Positions 1 through 8,418 of a stretch of DNA of 64,000 nt are shown here, in pieces. This stretch comes from Paenibacillus sp. TCA20. Its GTDB lineage: Bacteria; Bacillota; Bacilli; Paenibacillales; Paenibacillaceae. A program made the translations under genes and the position numbers. Below the pieces are notes generated by a model. The model was not told the DNA's origin, searched no databases, and worked only from the letters and a program-made list of their open reading frames with translations. Position 1 is the stretch's first letter. Every line of letters begins with the position of its first letter. The stretch is taken from the NCBI RefSeq assembly GCF_000732325.1, contig NZ_BBIW01000001.1, forward strand, positions 372,001-436,000, written 5' to 3'.

Positions 1-245
1 CCGGTATATCCCTTGTTGGCTCGATTGCTCAGATGTTCTCTGCATCCATTGGCTCGACTCCTATGCTCACGGCACTTGGTCAGATTGCTGCCATATGGAT
101 TGGCGGAGGTACGCTGATTCCATGGGCACTGATTCCTGCTGCTGCGATCTGCAACGTCAGCCCATTTGAGCTTGCAAGACGTAATTTAATTCCTGTTATT
201 AGCGGACTGACCGCTGCAACCATTGTTGCGATTCTACTCATGTAG
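1..245 (+). CDS. C-terminal end of an integral membrane transporter (partial)
   Basis: The window opens inside this gene; the reading frame is open from base 3 and ends at TAG 243-245. The visible 80 or so residues are strongly hydrophobic, with two or three membrane spans, Gly/Ser/Ala-rich loops and a short basic loop (ELARRN) before the last span. This is the pattern of the last helices of a secondary permease. I do not recognise the family from this fragment, so the substrate is unknown. It faces the DUF1796 gene across a shared hairpin terminator. Confidence 0.6.
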   Translation, partial: GISLVGSIAQMFSASIGSTPMLTALGQIAAIWIGGGTLIPWALIPAAAICNVSPFELARRNLIPVISGLTAATIVAILLM

Positions 246-278
246 AAGATTATAGCTGAATTAACCTCATATGAAGAC

Positions 279-362
279 AAAAAGAGCCGCTTTTGTGCAA
301 TGAAGTAATTCTGTCTAATTGACAGCAAGTACTTCGTCCTCGCGCACAATACGGCTCTTTTT
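279..362. terminator. bidirectional compound terminator
   Basis: The arm 279-289 pairs with 352-362 (AAAAGAGCCG / CGGCTCTTTT). A smaller inverted repeat (CTGTC...GACAG, 311-325) sits inside. A-tracts on the left and T-tracts on the right allow termination of both convergent genes. Confidence 0.75.
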
Positions 363-367
363 TAAAT

Positions 368-1030
368 TTAATCGCTAAGACAATGTCTTAGCCTGATGGA
401 CTCGAGAAGCTTGTTCCATGCCTTATCAGATCCGCGCCAGTCGTTACCCTTTGGGATGGAATACCTGATGCATCCAGAAGGTTCGACCCATCTGGTCACA
501 GGTGCATTCTCATCGGCCAGCGTATCAATAACAATCAAATCAAAGGAATGCTTGACTTGTTTCTTTAGACTATAATACAGTCGATCACCATCATCTTGTC
601 CACCATTGACACGAACAAACAGGAGCCTCTCCCCTGCCTCCCATGCCTGCAGCATTCGTTCCGTCCTCCGAATAAGCTTAGACTTGAATTCAGGATATGC
701 CAGTGCCCAATCCGCTTCCTTCGCGGTAATCGGGAAATCATGATAGGACAAAATTCCATATCTTGTGTCACGCACACAGTAGCAAGTCCTAAATGCACTT
801 ATCTTCTCCAGATTGCCTAAGTCCATAAATTCTGCAAACCTGGCGTCTATCAATCTGATGAGCTGATCTATGTTTTTGGATACAAACCAGTCGAGTGGAC
901 CTGCTTCCCGGCGAAGCGATAATCTTCTCAGCTGATAAGCAGTCTGGCAATTGGATCCAAGACTAAACACGGCATCATATTCCTGTATGTCCACGTCATT
1001 GGATTGACCATCTGTGCACAAGAGCCGCAT
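368..1030 (-). CDS. DUF1796 family putative papain-like cysteine peptidase
   Basis: 220 residues. The family signature is visible: SLGSNC at 23-28 (candidate nucleophile Cys28), PLDWF at 45-49, a YHDF segment near 96-99 (candidate His97) and a beta strand LLFVRVNGG at 136-144. DUF1796 proteins are described as putative papain-like cysteine peptidases; the substrate is not known. There is no signal peptide, so it is probably cytoplasmic. The ATG follows GGGGGA with almost no spacer, so the start is less certain than the family. It is monocistronic, with a terminator beyond its stop. Confidence 0.75.
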   Translation of the reverse strand: MRLLCTDGQSNDVDIQEYDAVFSLGSNCQTAYQLRRLSLRREAGPLDWFVSKNIDQLIRLIDARFAEFMDLGNLEKISAFRTCYCVRDTRYGILSYHDFPITAKEADWALAYPEFKSKLIRRTERMLQAWEAGERLLFVRVNGGQDDGDRLYYSLKKQVKHSFDLIVIDTLADENAPVTRWVEPSGCIRYSIPKGNDWRGSDKAWNKLLESIRLRHCLSD

Positions 1031-1134
1031 TCCCCCTTATATGTCTCCCACCTCATCTTAAGACATATAGCAGTTTATGCTTAGAGACTCCTTCAGGTTT
1101 GGACGCTCCGGTGATGCATTCCAGATCAAACGTA

Positions 1135-1332
1135 TTAAGGCTGAATGATATGTTTAACTCTGCCTACTTCTCCACTTTGCAGGCGAACTTTAATGCCATG
1201 CGGATGATTTGGTGAATTCGTCAAAATATCCTTTACCCTTCCCCTGGTGAGCTTGCCTGTTCTCTGATCCTGCTTCAACACAATATCGACTTCAAGACCT
1301 GGCTTGATGTCTGCACGATGATTACCATTCAT
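1135..1332 (-). CDS. ywbE: YwbE family protein (DUF2196)
   Basis: About 65 residues, a small basic protein. The segments GLEVDIVLKQDQRTGKLTRG and HPHGIKVRL match the YwbE/DUF2196 family, whose members are single small beta-rich domains of unknown function. I chose the ATG at 1332 because GGAAGGGG lies 8 bases upstream. A longer frame opens at 1368, but that start has no Shine-Dalgarno sequence and adds a low-complexity charged stretch. It lies 44 bases downstream of the polysaccharide deacetylase on the same strand and could be co-transcribed. Confidence 0.8.
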   Translation of the reverse strand: MNGNHRADIKPGLEVDIVLKQDQRTGKLTRGRVKDILTNSPNHPHGIKVRLQSGEVGRVKHIIQP

Positions 1333-1376
1333 TTGAGATTCCCCTTCCCTCTCCCTTGTGTCACTCATTAAGCGCT

Positions 1377-2135
1377 TTAAGGAAGCTCCATCACTTCTCT
1401 TTGCTTAGCCTCCAGCAGCTCGGATACGGTAACACATCTGTATCCCTGCTTCGTAAGCTCAGGCAAAATATGCTCTAATGCCTCAATGGTCTGACTCTTG
1501 CCGTGCACATTATCATGAAAGAGCACAATGTCTCCATTTCGAGCATTTCGCAGTACCTTGTTAATAATACGCTGTTTTCCTGGACGGTTCCAATCCCCCG
1601 TATCCTGATGCCAAGACCATAGAACGATCGAGTAGCCTCTCGCCTGAGCGCTTCTTACCACGACATCATTGTACACTCCTCCTGGAGGACGAAACAGCGT
1701 AGGTCTTACACCGCTCGCATCCTCAATGGCTTGATCCGCATCAGCAAGCTCCTTAAGATACGTATCCTCATCCTTAATCTGGTCTCCAAATGTGTGATGG
1801 AAGGTGTGGTTTCCCACCTCATGTCCTTCGGCAACTTCTCTGGCAATCAGCTCCGGTCTTTCTTTTGCCCATTTGCCCAGCACAAAAAAAGTGGCTTTCG
1901 CTTTATGCTTCTTCAGAATATCAAGAATTTGAGCCGTTTCATTTCGATCCGGCCCATCATCAAAGGTCAAAGCAATCAGCTTCTCCTTGATCGGGGCTTC
2001 CCAGACGATCTCTCCTCTTGCTTCATAATAGGCACGGTCTTTGACAACAGGAGCTGAGCTATGATCCGTCATGGGATGAACGAGCTGCATGAAGACAGCT
2101 GCTGCCATGGCTATTTTAAATCCGATAAGATTCAT
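1377..2135 (-). CDS. secreted or membrane-anchored polysaccharide deacetylase (NodB domain)
   Basis: 252 residues: an N-terminal hydrophobic signal segment (about 5-20), then a carbohydrate esterase 4 domain. All motifs are present: TFDDGP 57-62 (base Asp59, metal Asp60), HEVGNHTFHH 105-114 (metal His110 and His114), RPPGG 149-153, WSWHQDTGDW 173-182 and LFHD 205-208. The family removes N- or O-acetyl groups from peptidoglycan or chitin-like polymers outside the membrane. The length fits PdaB-like single-domain enzymes, but the exact substrate cannot be read from sequence. The ATG follows GAAGAGG. Confidence 0.9.
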   Translation of the reverse strand: MNLIGFKIAMAAAVFMQLVHPMTDHSSAPVVKDRAYYEARGEIVWEAPIKEKLIALTFDDGPDRNETAQILDILKKHKAKATFFVLGKWAKERPELIAREVAEGHEVGNHTFHHTFGDQIKDEDTYLKELADADQAIEDASGVRPTLFRPPGGVYNDVVVRSAQARGYSIVLWSWHQDTGDWNRPGKQRIINKVLRNARNGDIVLFHDNVHGKSQTIEALEHILPELTKQGYRCVTVSELLEAKQREVMELP

Positions 2136-2216
2136 CCCATACCTCTTCTCATTCTGTAATCAATGTTGACTTAGTATCTCTTATGCGCAAGAAATATATA
2201 ACCAGGTATGAAGCAG

Positions 2217-4220
2217 CTACTCTTCCCGAAGCAGGTGTGATTCCAGCTGATTCACATATTGTCTTAAGATCGCTGCCATGCTGCGGCTTATGACTCCATT
2301 TTCAAACATTTCCTGTACTGTATTTCGCTGCTCCTGGACCGCCTTCATATGAAGCTCCATTTTCTTCTCATTAAAAGCATTGTCATCCAGTTCACTGCTT
2401 CCTTGCTTTAACTTAACCAGAAGCTGTTCATATTGAGAGATCACCTTAATCGAAGCTGCTCGGTTTGTCTCGTTCATATGTGCACGCAGCGCTTCAATTG
2501 CACTTACGCTGGTATGGATTCTCAGATTTCGAGCAGCCTCAGCCCGGTCCCGCATAGGAGCAGCCGCTTCAGGTCTTTCGATAGCGAAGAAGCGAGCCAC
2601 TGCTCTGCCGATACTGCGCAGGGAGGACCACAGCTGTGCTTTAATTCGGCTGGACATTCGGATCTCCCGTCGATCAAGCACTTTTAAGAAGAACATGCCT
2701 GCTTCATCAGACACCATTCCTTTATTCATTAAGTGAATGATTTCTTTCCTCTCGGCCTGGAGTGCTCTCAATCGAACCTCAAGCTCCTGTTTCTGAAGCT
2801 CGGTAGCGGTCATTCCATAACTTCCTGCAGAGTACCGGGACAAACAATGATTCAGCTCCGCTATAACAGATAATGCAGCCGGCTTGGTATCCTCATCCGC
2901 TTCCAATTTGACCGCTTGAATGGATGCATGAAACATCTTGGCTAGAGCACGTACTTTTAGAACTTCTTTGTCTTCTCCTTCTTCTTTTTTGGCGATGATC
3001 GGCAGTAAGAGGCTCGCCAGAACTAAGGTGAGGAGGATAACACCTGCTGATAAAAAGATAATCAGATCACGTTGAGGAAAAGGGGATCCATCTGCCAGCA
3101 TATAAGGGATTGAAAATGCCCCTGCAAGGGTTACCGCGCCTCTAACTCCTGAGACCGTAATCAGCGCCATGTTCCTGAATACCGGTTTGTCTTGCCTGTC
3201 CTTTTTCCACTCGAACAGTTCTAAGGCATACACCCACAAGAAACGCAGGACCAAGAGAAGCAGCGTTATTACAAAGACATAGAATAATACATCCATATGA
3301 TCGAATACCGGATTGTCCCATATTGCACCCAGCACGAGAGGCAGCTGCAGCCCCAAAATAACAAATACTAATCCGTTTAATATGTAGACAATCACAGACC
3401 ACGTACTCTCGGCCACCACCTGCATCTTGGGCTGAAGTGTTTCAGCTCTATCACGGTCAATCGCATGAATGATCCCTCCAGCCACAACCGCCAGAATTCC
3501 GGAAAATTCCAGATGCTCCGCCGTCAAATAAATGATAAACGGAGTTATGATCTGAATCAGCATATGGACCGTTACATCTTCCATTCCCCATCTACGCAGC
3601 AGCATACCGAGTTTACGGAACAAAAAGGACATCACAGCCCCAATGAAGAGTCCGCCTATCGCAATCACAAAAAAGCTGAGCGTCGCTTCCGTCAGGGAGA
3701 ATACACCCGTTACTGTAGCTGCAATCGCAAATTTAAATGCAACGAGTCCTGATGCATCATTCATCAGTGCTTCGCCTTCAAGAGTTCGAAGTATTTTTTT
3801 GGGTAAATGCACGCGCTCTGCCATGGCCCCCACTGCAACTGCATCCGTCGGTGACAGAATAGCCGCAAGAGCAAAGGCTGCAGGTAACGGAATACTAGGA
3901 ATCAGCATATGTATGCCGTATCCGGCAACAAGTACGGTTAAAAAGACCAGCCCAAGTGCCAATAAGAGAATCGGCTTTCGAAGCTTCCATAAATCTGCTC
4001 TTGGCGTTTTGCGGCCATCATTATATAAGAGAGGTGCGATAAAGAGGACAAAAAACAGTTCTGGATTCAAATCCAAATGGACGCCTATGGGGACAAACTC
4101 AAATACGACCCCAAGTGCAATCTGGATCAGCGGAACCGGAATAAATGGAACAAATCGATTCAAGATATTAGATAAGCCAATAATAATTAATAAGATCAAA
4201 ATCGTAAAAAAGACTTCCAA
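2217..4220 (-). CDS. CPA1 family Na+/H+ antiporter with long cytoplasmic tail
   Basis: 667 residues. The first 415 or so form 11-12 membrane spans with the CPA1 hallmarks SPTDAVAV (123-130) and EGEALMNDASG (148-158), whose Asp residues carry the ions. Residues 430-667 are a charged helical tail, probably regulatory, of the kind seen in NhaP/NhaK-type exchangers. It should exchange cytoplasmic Na+ (or K+/Li+) for H+. The start codon appears to be TTG, with AAGGGA about 12 bases upstream. It is convergent with nothing and probably transcribed alone. Confidence 0.9.
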   Translation of the reverse strand: MEVFFTILILLIIIGLSNILNRFVPFIPVPLIQIALGVVFEFVPIGVHLDLNPELFFVLFIAPLLYNDGRKTPRADLWKLRKPILLLALGLVFLTVLVAGYGIHMLIPSIPLPAAFALAAILSPTDAVAVGAMAERVHLPKKILRTLEGEALMNDASGLVAFKFAIAATVTGVFSLTEATLSFFVIAIGGLFIGAVMSFLFRKLGMLLRRWGMEDVTVHMLIQIITPFIIYLTAEHLEFSGILAVVAGGIIHAIDRDRAETLQPKMQVVAESTWSVIVYILNGLVFVILGLQLPLVLGAIWDNPVFDHMDVLFYVFVITLLLLVLRFLWVYALELFEWKKDRQDKPVFRNMALITVSGVRGAVTLAGAFSIPYMLADGSPFPQRDLIIFLSAGVILLTLVLASLLLPIIAKKEEGEDKEVLKVRALAKMFHASIQAVKLEADEDTKPAALSVIAELNHCLSRYSAGSYGMTATELQKQELEVRLRALQAERKEIIHLMNKGMVSDEAGMFFLKVLDRREIRMSSRIKAQLWSSLRSIGRAVARFFAIERPEAAAPMRDRAEAARNLRIHTSVSAIEALRAHMNETNRAASIKVISQYEQLLVKLKQGSSELDDNAFNEKKMELHMKAVQEQRNTVQEMFENGVISRSMAAILRQYVNQLESHLLREE

Positions 4221-4348
4221 AATGTCATCATTCCCTTCTCGTCACTCAAAGCCTATTGTTCGTATTATGGGGATTGGACATTCACGTCTTTCCTTTTTTA
4301 GAGTAAAATACAGTTCGTAATCACTCACAGATAAGGATGAAGCTAATA

Positions 4349-4648
4349 ATGGCATTTGGCATATCACGGCAGGAGCTGGAAAATTGGAAGCATGAGGTGA
4401 AATCTGGGAAGCTGGCCTATTTAACCCACTATTGGATCGACCCGCGCTTTCCAGGAGTTACAAGTGTCACCAAGGTGGGCTGTGCAGATCTTGAACAATT
4501 ACGAAGCTGGTGTATTAAGCATGACCTGAATCCAAAATACATCCATCATCGCAATCCTTTTCCTCATTTCGATCTCTTAGGTCCGAAGCAGAAAGAAATT
4601 CTTCAAAAAGAACAGCTCGATGAGCATATTGAAAGATTCCGGCTATAG
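4349..4648 (+). CDS. YneQ-like small hypothetical protein
   Basis: About 99 residues beginning MAFGI. The ATG at 4349 is preferred over 4337 because AAGGA lies about 11 bases upstream of it. Key segments are a Trp/Lys-rich start, LTHYWIDPRFPG, TKVGC and FPHFDLLG; these resemble the uncharacterised Bacillus YneQ family as I remember it. It is soluble with no signal peptide. Function unknown. It is convergent with the MarR gene across a hairpin. Confidence 0.7.
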   Translation: MAFGISRQELENWKHEVKSGKLAYLTHYWIDPRFPGVTSVTKVGCADLEQLRSWCIKHDLNPKYIHHRNPFPHFDLLGPKQKEILQKEQLDEHIERFRL

Positions 4649-4670
4649 GTACCGGTAATGACAAAGAACC

Positions 4671-4693
4671 CTTGAGGCTTAGGATGCCTCAAG
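4671..4693. terminator. hairpin between convergent genes
   Basis: CTTGAGGC pairs with GCCTCAAG around a 7-base loop, extended by AAC/GTT. It sits between the stops of the YneQ-like gene and the MarR gene. The U-tract is weak. Confidence 0.55.
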
Positions 4694-4708
4694 AGTTCAG
4701 CCGCTTTG

Positions 4709-5167
4709 TTATTTCAAGACATCCATCATTCTGACATCAATCTTCTTCACAATATCCAGGAATTGATTGCGCTCCTCTTGCGTTAACAAGCCAAGCAGCT
4801 CCTCATTGAAATGTCTGCGGTTGGCACGCAGCGTATCCGCTGTTGATGCTCCCTCTTCCGTCAATGACAACCACACGATTCTTCTGTCCTCAGCGCTCCG
4901 TTCTCGCATAACGTACCCATCCGCCTCCAACTGATTAAGCACGATGGTCGTCGCTCCAGACGACAGTTGAAGTCTCTTGGCGATATCAACAGCCATTAAC
5001 CGCTCACGAGACAACATATAAATGATTTGTATCTTCGTTGCATTAAGCTTATGATTCAGGTCTTTTTGATGCTGGGCATATACTTTATTCTTATAACGCA
5101 CAAATGTCGTCAGAAAATGATCAAAGGCTTCCAGTTCTTGTGCTTGAAGTTCTTGTTCAAGTGACAT
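4709..5167 (-). CDS. MarR family transcriptional regulator
   Basis: 152 residues with the MarR layout: an N-terminal dimerisation helix, a winged helix-turn-helix at about 40-110 containing SSGATTIVLNQLEADGYV (recognition helix) and an RSAEDRRIVWLSLTEEG wing, then a C-terminal dimerisation helix. MarR dimers normally repress a divergent neighbour and are released by small aromatic or phenolic ligands or oxidants. The divergent FAD monooxygenase at 5379 is the obvious target, and inverted repeats lie between them. The ATG follows AAAGGAAG. Confidence 0.9.
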   Translation of the reverse strand: MSLEQELQAQELEAFDHFLTTFVRYKNKVYAQHQKDLNHKLNATKIQIIYMLSRERLMAVDIAKRLQLSSGATTIVLNQLEADGYVMRERSAEDRRIVWLSLTEEGASTADTLRANRRHFNEELLGLLTQEERNQFLDIVKKIDVRMMDVLK

Positions 5168-5276
5168 GATAACGACTCACTTCCTTTTCCCCAATAGTTC
5201 TATGCTTATCATATCCTATCTGAATAGAAATAGAAATTAATCCCCAGTAAAACAATATACTTTTTTGAATATATCT

Positions 5277-5355
5277 TTAAAATGATTGCCGACTAGACCA
5301 TTTTAATTTATAGTATTATAACATAAGTTACTATTAATAAGTCAGTAACTATAAT
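5277..5355. promoter_or_regulatory. candidate MarR operators and -10 in divergent intergenic region
   Basis: Two inverted repeats lie between the divergent MarR and monooxygenase genes: TTAAAATG (5277-5284) with CATTTTAA (5299-5306), and AGTTACT (5326-5332) with AGTAACT (5344-5350). A TATAAT at 5350-5355 abuts the second repeat, so a bound dimer would cover the promoter of the monooxygenase. Operator assignment is inference. Confidence 0.5.
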
Positions 5356-5378
5356 ATATTGACATCAGGTGAAAGTTT

Positions 5379-6473
5379 ATGAATCTATACACAGAGATTT
5401 GCATTGTCGGTGCAGGGCCGGCTGGAAGCTTCCTTGCTTATTTACTGGCGAAACAAGGAATATCCGTCATTCTGTTAGAAAGACAATCTACCCTCCATAA
5501 ACGGTTTCGCGGTGAATTAATTAATGCAGACGGTGAATCCCTTCTCAAAGACGCGAACGTATATCAAGATATCGAGTCACTGGGACTTCTTCCCCTTCAA
5601 TCTGTAGAATATTGGCACAGCGGCAGTATCATTCATCGGATTGCAGCAACTAGTGAAGAAGCACACAAGGGAATTCATGTGCCACAAGATCATATGTTGC
5701 AAGCAATTCTCCATAAGGCGGGCGCCTATCCGCATTTGAAGTTGTACACTGGTGCGGCCTTCAAAGATTATATCGTAGATTCAGACGATCAAATCATCGG
5801 AATTAAGGCACAAATTCAAGGTCAAATAGCTTCCATCCATTGCCGAATTATTGTGGGCGCAGACGGCAGAGCTTCCCATGTTCGGAATAAGGCAGGGATT
5901 GAGCCCAGAATCAAGCTAAGACCATTTGATGTATTATGGGCCCGAATTCCTGAGCCTTCAGATTGGAGTCCCGCGACACGAATGGCTCTCATTGATGAGC
6001 AGCAGCTTGCTTTGTTCTCACAAACGGACGGTTACGTACAGATCGGCTGGAATATCGCCCAAGGGAGCTACCCTGAAATACGTAAAGGCAGCTTTGCTCC
6101 TTATATCGCTCGACTTACCGCTGCTTTCCCTGCGCTTGCACAGAGTGTATCGGCGAATATACATTCCTGGAGAGATTTCGTATTACTTCCGGTGTTCAGC
6201 AGTTTAAGTGAAACCTGGACCAAGCATAACATTGTACTGATTGGTGATGCTGCTCACACGATGACTCCAACCGGTGCCTTCGGAGTTAATGCAGCGCTTG
6301 AAGATGCGTATCAATTGTCTGTGCTGCTGCAACAGCTGTCCTTATCGCAATACTCCTCTATAGAGAAACTAAAGGACTTCGAGACAAAGCGCGTGGGTAA
6401 AGTAGTAAGGCAGCTTGAATTACAGAATCAGATGGAAATGGAGTTCCCGGCAAAGATCAAATCGTTTATGTGA
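5379..6473 (+). CDS. FAD-dependent monooxygenase (PHBH/UbiH superfamily)
   Basis: 364 residues. The FAD fold is clear: GAGPAG at 11-16 with acidic Glu34 at the end of beta 2, a GADGRAS motif at 160-166 and GDAAH at 289-293 followed by PTGAFGVNAALEDA. These place it in the group A aromatic-ring hydroxylase superfamily, which hydroxylates or epoxidises aromatic or polyketide substrates with NAD(P)H and O2. The substrate is not evident. It is divergent from a MarR gene, suggesting induction by a phenolic or antibiotic-like compound. GGTGA precedes the ATG. Confidence 0.85.
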   Translation: MNLYTEICIVGAGPAGSFLAYLLAKQGISVILLERQSTLHKRFRGELINADGESLLKDANVYQDIESLGLLPLQSVEYWHSGSIIHRIAATSEEAHKGIHVPQDHMLQAILHKAGAYPHLKLYTGAAFKDYIVDSDDQIIGIKAQIQGQIASIHCRIIVGADGRASHVRNKAGIEPRIKLRPFDVLWARIPEPSDWSPATRMALIDEQQLALFSQTDGYVQIGWNIAQGSYPEIRKGSFAPYIARLTAAFPALAQSVSANIHSWRDFVLLPVFSSLSETWTKHNIVLIGDAAHTMTPTGAFGVNAALEDAYQLSVLLQQLSLSQYSSIEKLKDFETKRVGKVVRQLELQNQMEMEFPAKIKSFM

Positions 6474-6515
6474 GGTCATATGAGAAATATATGAAACGAT
6501 GTAACCCTAATAAAA

Positions 6516-6556
6516 AAGCTTGCATGTCCTCAAAAAATGAGTATCCATGCAAGCTT
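6516..6556. terminator. bidirectional terminator
   Basis: An 11-base perfect stem (AAGCTTGCATG / CATGCAAGCTT) with a 19-base loop and A/T tracts on the flanks separates the monooxygenase from the convergent murB gene. Confidence 0.85.
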
Positions 6557-6565
6557 CATATTTAC

Positions 6566-7597
6566 TTATGATTTACTGTCCACAATAATAAGCTCTTCCT
6601 CTGGTACAAACCCAAAGGCTTCGTTAACGGACTGTTTAACTTGTTCAACGAGGTAGACGATATCCTTTGCCTTAGCCTCACCTTGGTTTACAATCATATT
6701 TCCATGCCAAGCGGATATGGATGCTCCGCCGTAAACAGTCCCTCTCATGTTCAGGCGATCTACAACCTTGCCCATGGGCTCCCCAAAATCATAGTTGTTC
6801 TTGAATACCGAACCGCAGGAAGGATAGTCAAAGTGGAATTTGCTTCCCCGGTCCTTGACGACATTATCAAATGATTCTGGCACTACTCCGTTATTCTCAT
6901 CTGCCCATGTCTTCGCAAGCGTTGTATAATACTTGAAGAAGTTCGGCAGCTGTGACGGATTCTTATATTCAACGATCTTCTCAAGTCGGGTTATTTCCTT
7001 CATTCCTGTGGCAAGTGCCTCATGATCAGGATGCTTTAAGTAACCCCCGACGATGATCCAGTCATTTTTCATAAAGATTGAATTCTTATAGCTGTAATCA
7101 CAAGTATCCACATCTATGGATTGAACCTTGAACTCCGGATCATTCATATCAATGTATAATGCGGTCTCCAGAATATCGCAAATTTGCCGGTTATAATATT
7201 TGGCATTCATATATATCCCCGCGCCCAGCGTACCCGGCAGCAAGAAACAGAAATCATAATCTGAAGTGCCTGAAGATAATCCAATCAAGGCAAGATGGGA
7301 CATCGGCATACCTGCAGATACAAACCAGCCTTTATCGTCAATCTTCATTTCTCTCAGCTCTTTCAGGCTGATAAATAACATTTGATCCTTCGGATTGTCT
7401 GGGAATAAAATGTTGGAGCCCATTCCGAATAAGAATGGAGTCAGCTTCTCTTGTCTTGCGTATTCCAGAACCGTCTTTAAATCTTCAATGGTTTCAGGGG
7501 CGGCCAAGTACTTTGCCTTGCCACCAATCTCATAAGTCGAATAAGATGATAAATCCACATCGTGTTGAATTAATGATTCCTGTTTGTGTGTATTCAC
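6566..7597 (-). CDS. murB: UDP-N-acetylenolpyruvoylglucosamine reductase
   Basis: About 343 residues. MurB reduces UDP-GlcNAc-enolpyruvate to UDP-MurNAc with FAD and NADPH in the cytoplasm, the second committed step of peptidoglycan synthesis. Visible motifs are YSTYEIGGKAKY (19-30), the FAD loop GMGSNIL (58-64), PGTLGAGIYMNA (121-132) and PSCGSVFKN (259-267) with catalytic Ser263. The GTG at 7597 is preferred because GGAGG lies 7 bases upstream; an ATG 39 bases further up lacks a binding site. It is longer than the usual 300 residues, with insertions in the C-terminal half. Another murB copy elsewhere is possible. Confidence 0.9.
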   Translation of the reverse strand: MNTHKQESLIQHDVDLSSYSTYEIGGKAKYLAAPETIEDLKTVLEYARQEKLTPFLFGMGSNILFPDNPKDQMLFISLKELREMKIDDKGWFVSAGMPMSHLALIGLSSGTSDYDFCFLLPGTLGAGIYMNAKYYNRQICDILETALYIDMNDPEFKVQSIDVDTCDYSYKNSIFMKNDWIIVGGYLKHPDHEALATGMKEITRLEKIVEYKNPSQLPNFFKYYTTLAKTWADENNGVVPESFDNVVKDRGSKFHFDYPSCGSVFKNNYDFGEPMGKVVDRLNMRGTVYGGASISAWHGNMIVNQGEAKAKDIVYLVEQVKQSVNEAFGFVPEEELIIVDSKS

Positions 7598-7707
7598 GTG
7601 TTTCCCTCCTACTTGCTGCACGAACAAATCCTTCATGATGCCTAATTATTATATACAATTATATAGTATGAAGCCATTATGTATACGCGCCTGCCCGAAG
7701 TCAAAAT

Positions 7708-8166
7708 TTAAGCACTCTCATATTGAACATCCTGACGATAGGCAGCAAGCGATTGCTCTAATATGATGCTGATAAACTCAGGTTCCATATCGTCAATCCA
7801 TTTCAGTCCGTTCTCCCAAGCATTCTCTTCAATTCGAAGTGCAATTTGTCTGCCTCGTACTTCGTCAGCATGATCTAATTCTCTGCTCAGCGAAGCTAAA
7901 TAAACATCTGCGGCATGACCTAGTTCATGAGCCAGCACGACCTTGAAATAATCGTATACTTGTTCATTCGAGCCAAACAATTGCTGGCACTGCTGTTTAA
8001 TCACTTCGGTATACATTGTGATGCAATGAGCATTCAAGCTATATTTTCCACCGATCAGGCGTCCACCGGGGAAGTAAGTCTCTATAGTAACGGCAGCACT
8101 GCTGCCCGAGCGTAACAATAGTTCAGAAACGATCTGATTTATAGCTACTTTTTCCAAGTTAAGCAT
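7708..8166 (-). CDS. small zincin-like protein with HELGH motif, function unknown
   Basis: 152 residues. A helix carries VLAHELGHAAD, with the zinc-binding HExxH at 80-84, and a downstream RIEENAWE (about 111-118) could supply the third ligand Glu. This arrangement resembles minimal gluzincins such as ImmA/IrrE. There is no helix-turn-helix, signal peptide or membrane span. I do not recognise the family. It is upstream of murB on the same strand with a 110-base gap, and divergent from the YqhH helicase. Confidence 0.6.
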   Translation of the reverse strand: MLNLEKVAINQIVSELLLRSGSSAAVTIETYFPGGRLIGGKYSLNAHCITMYTEVIKQQCQQLFGSNEQVYDYFKVVLAHELGHAADVYLASLSRELDHADEVRGRQIALRIEENAWENGLKWIDDMEPEFISIILEQSLAAYRQDVQYESA

Positions 8167-8229
8167 AGCCCCTTTTACACTTTTTCGTTCGATGGGAAAT
8201 ACGATTTCATAACATTATAAGATGACATA

Positions 8230-8418
8230 ATGAAAATATGCAATGAAAATTCCACTTTCTTTCATCAGAGATCGCAAATAAAGCTTCTTCTCAGAGCCAA
8301 GCCACAGCATGAATTCCATCGTCAAGATTATCTCAGTTATGAATATCCTCTCTTTCGTCCATACTATGAAAAATACAAATCAGCTCAACAGAAAACGAGG
8401 GAGGCTAGCTTCGTTTAA
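8230..8418 (+). CDS. possible short leader ORF abutting yqhH
   Basis: 62 codons rich in Tyr, Gln, Lys and Arg, ending in TAA directly before the ATG of yqhH. No Shine-Dalgarno precedes its ATG, and I recognise no family. The GGGAGG site of yqhH lies inside its last codons, so if it is translated, ribosomes would terminate exactly at the helicase start. It may equally be untranslated leader. Confidence 0.3.
   Translation: MKICNENSTFFHQRSQIKLLLRAKPQHEFHRQDYLSYEYPLFRPYYEKYKSAQQKTREASFV

Noticed and set aside
3643-4320. Plus-strand frame of 225 codons opposite the CPA1 antiporter gene
   Set aside because: It lies antisense to a well supported gene, has no binding site, and its composition (Ser, Lys, Ile, Asn) is what antisense of membrane helices gives.
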